The notes beneath the pieces were generated by a model, which was not told the origin of the DNA, made no database searches, and worked only from the letters and a program-made list of their open reading frames with translations. DNA of 45,692 bases, from NCBI GenBank assembly GCA_035655155.1, contig DASRVH010000073.1:1-45692 (forward strand), written 5' to 3'. Shown in pieces: positions 44,682 through 45,692 of the stretch. Positions within the stretch are counted from its first letter, which is position 1. Each line of letters starts with the position of its first letter. Origin of the DNA: Lentisalinibacter sp035655155 (GTDB lineage Bacteria > Pseudomonadota > Gammaproteobacteria > Steroidobacterales > Woeseiaceae). The position numbers and the translations under genes were made by a program.

Positions 44682-45692
44682 CGATCGCGTTCAGGAACAC
44701 CAGGATCACCGCCACCGGCGCCACCCAGCGGGCCAGGAAGCGCCACGCCCGGTACAGCCGGCCGGCGCCGCCCAGTTCCTCCGAGGTGGAGTTGGCGCAC
44801 ATGATCCAGCCCGCGAACACGGTGATGAGCAGGCCGCCGAGGGGCAGCATGATGTTGCTGGTGAGGAAATCGAGATTATCGAACAGCGTGCCGGCCAGGA
44901 AGGTGACCTCCGACAGCACGTTGAACGACATCACCGTGCCGAGTCCCAGGGCCCAGATTATCCCGCCGATGACGCTGGCCGCCGCCACCCGGGACACGCG
45001 GAAGCTCTCCACCAGCCAGGCTGTGGCCGCCTCCATGAGGCTGATGGCCGAGGTCCACGCCGCAAACGACAGCAGCAGAAAGAAGACGGTGGCGAAGATC
45101 ACGCCGCCGGTCATGTTGCCGAAGGCAAGCGGTAGCGTCTGGAAGACCAGTCCGGGACCCGAGCCCGGGCTCAACCCGTTGGCGAAGACGATCGGGAAAA
45201 TAGTCAGGCCCGCCAGCAAGGCGATGAATGTGTCCGCCGATACGACGGCGAACGAGGCCTTGGTGATGGATGTGTCCTCCGGCAGGTACGCGCCGTAGGC
45301 CATCACGGCCCCCATGCCGACGCTGAGACTGAAGAACGCCTGCCCCATCGCCGCCAGCACGGCATTCGGCGTCAGCGCCGAGAAGTCCGGCGTGAACAGG
45401 AACGCGAGCCCCTGCTGGAAATAGCCCGTGGTCATCGAGTAGCCGAGCAGCACGAACATCAGCACCAGCAGTCCGGGCACCATGAACCGCACGGCCCGCT
45501 CCAGACCGCCCTCCACGCCCTTGGCGACGACAAACACCGTGAGCGCCATGAACAAGGTGTGCCAGCCGGCTGCAGTCCACCAGCTGCCGACGATGCCATC
45601 GAAGATGGCCGAGATGCCGGCGGCATCCTGGTCCGTGAATGAGCCGGTTATGCTGTGGCCGATATACGAGAGCGACCAGCCCGCAATCACAC
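44662..45692 (-). CDS. Sodium-dependent transporter, SNF/NSS family (5' end cut by window)
   Basis: The visible 343 C-terminal residues contain about nine hydrophobic helices and motifs of bacterial neurotransmitter:sodium symporters (LeuT/MhsT-like): SWWTAAGWHTLFMALTVFVV, AFFSLSVGMGAVMAYGAYLP near helix 6-7, and SFAAWTSAISLMEAATAWLV, which covers the helix-8 region that helps form a sodium site. The N-terminal unwound helix 1 is beyond the right edge, so the substrate cannot be judged; amino acids are usual for the family. The 3' end overlaps the start of rnfH, suggesting cotranscription. Confidence 0.92.
   Translation of the reverse strand, partial: VIAGWSLSYIGHSITGSFTDQDAAGISAIFDGIVGSWWTAAGWHTLFMALTVFVVAKGVEGGLERAVRFMVPGLLVLMFVLLGYSMTTGYFQQGLAFLFTPDFSALTPNAVLAAMGQAFFSLSVGMGAVMAYGAYLPEDTSITKASFAVVSADTFIALLAGLTIFPIVFANGLSPGSGPGLVFQTLPLAFGNMTGGVIFATVFFLLLSFAAWTSAISLMEAATAWLVESFRVSRVAAASVIGGIIWALGLGTVMSFNVLSEVTFLAGTLFDNLDFLTSNIMLPLGGLLITVFAGWIMCANSTSEELGGAGRLYRAWRFLARWVAPVAVILVFLNAIGVLSFT

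Overview
The window is one continuous stretch of core chromosome from a high-GC gammaproteobacterium. Gene order, initiator tRNA, unfused nuoC and nuoD, a Fur with a single metal-site cysteine and an HrcA-containing heat-shock operon together suggest a Chromatiales/Ectothiorhodospiraceae-like lineage. That placement is an inference from gene content and protein style; there is no rRNA here to settle it. Genes are packed tightly. No gene-free stretch exceeds about 220 bases, and I see no insertion sequence, phage gene, integrase, CRISPR array or toxin-antitoxin pair.

Layout. Positions 1-8028 (minus strand) hold the translation/RNA operon: initiator tRNA (metY), two terminators, then rimP-nusA-infB-rbfA-truB-rpsO-pnp, with pnp cut by the window edge. 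Positions 8068-22627 (minus) hold the complete 14-gene complex I operon nuoA to nuoN with its own promoter. It lies between leuU and metY, which are adjacent in Escherichia coli. Positions 22675-28429 (minus) hold ftsH-folP-glmM, then tpiA-secG-tRNA-Leu(GAG) from a separate promoter. rlmE lies upstream of ftsH, and yhbY is divergent from rlmE. Positions 29493-35413 (minus) carry dapB-carA-carB-greA. Positions 35491-40558 (minus) carry the heat-shock group hrcA-grpE-dnaK-dnaJ. From 40691 the plus strand carries nadK and recN. fur (minus) converges on recN and diverges from bamE (plus). rnfH and a truncated sodium:neurotransmitter-symporter-family transporter (minus) end the window.

Regulation. 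The heat-shock group shows two systems: a degenerate CIRCE operator at the hrcA start point, and a very good sigma-32-type promoter whose -35 box contains the grpE stop codon, in front of dnaK. Sigma-70-like promoters can be proposed for metY-rimP, nuo, tpiA, rpsO and hrcA. Intrinsic terminators follow leuU, metY (two) and ftsH, and a terminator-like hairpin sits in the carA leader. Several genes start with GTG or TTG inside 4-base overlaps with the gene before (nuoE, nuoH, nuoK, glmM, greA).

Odd points. There is no new multi-gene system here. The notable signals are small: dapB appears to start with AUC behind a perfect Shine-Dalgarno; the initiator tRNA has a U1-U72 mismatch in place of C1-A72; three perfect short tandem duplications (14, 14 and 11 bp) sit exactly on gene borders of the metY-pnp operon, one creating a five-codon upstream ORF at rimP; and a 10-bp-phased CTGCAG triplet lies upstream of nadK.
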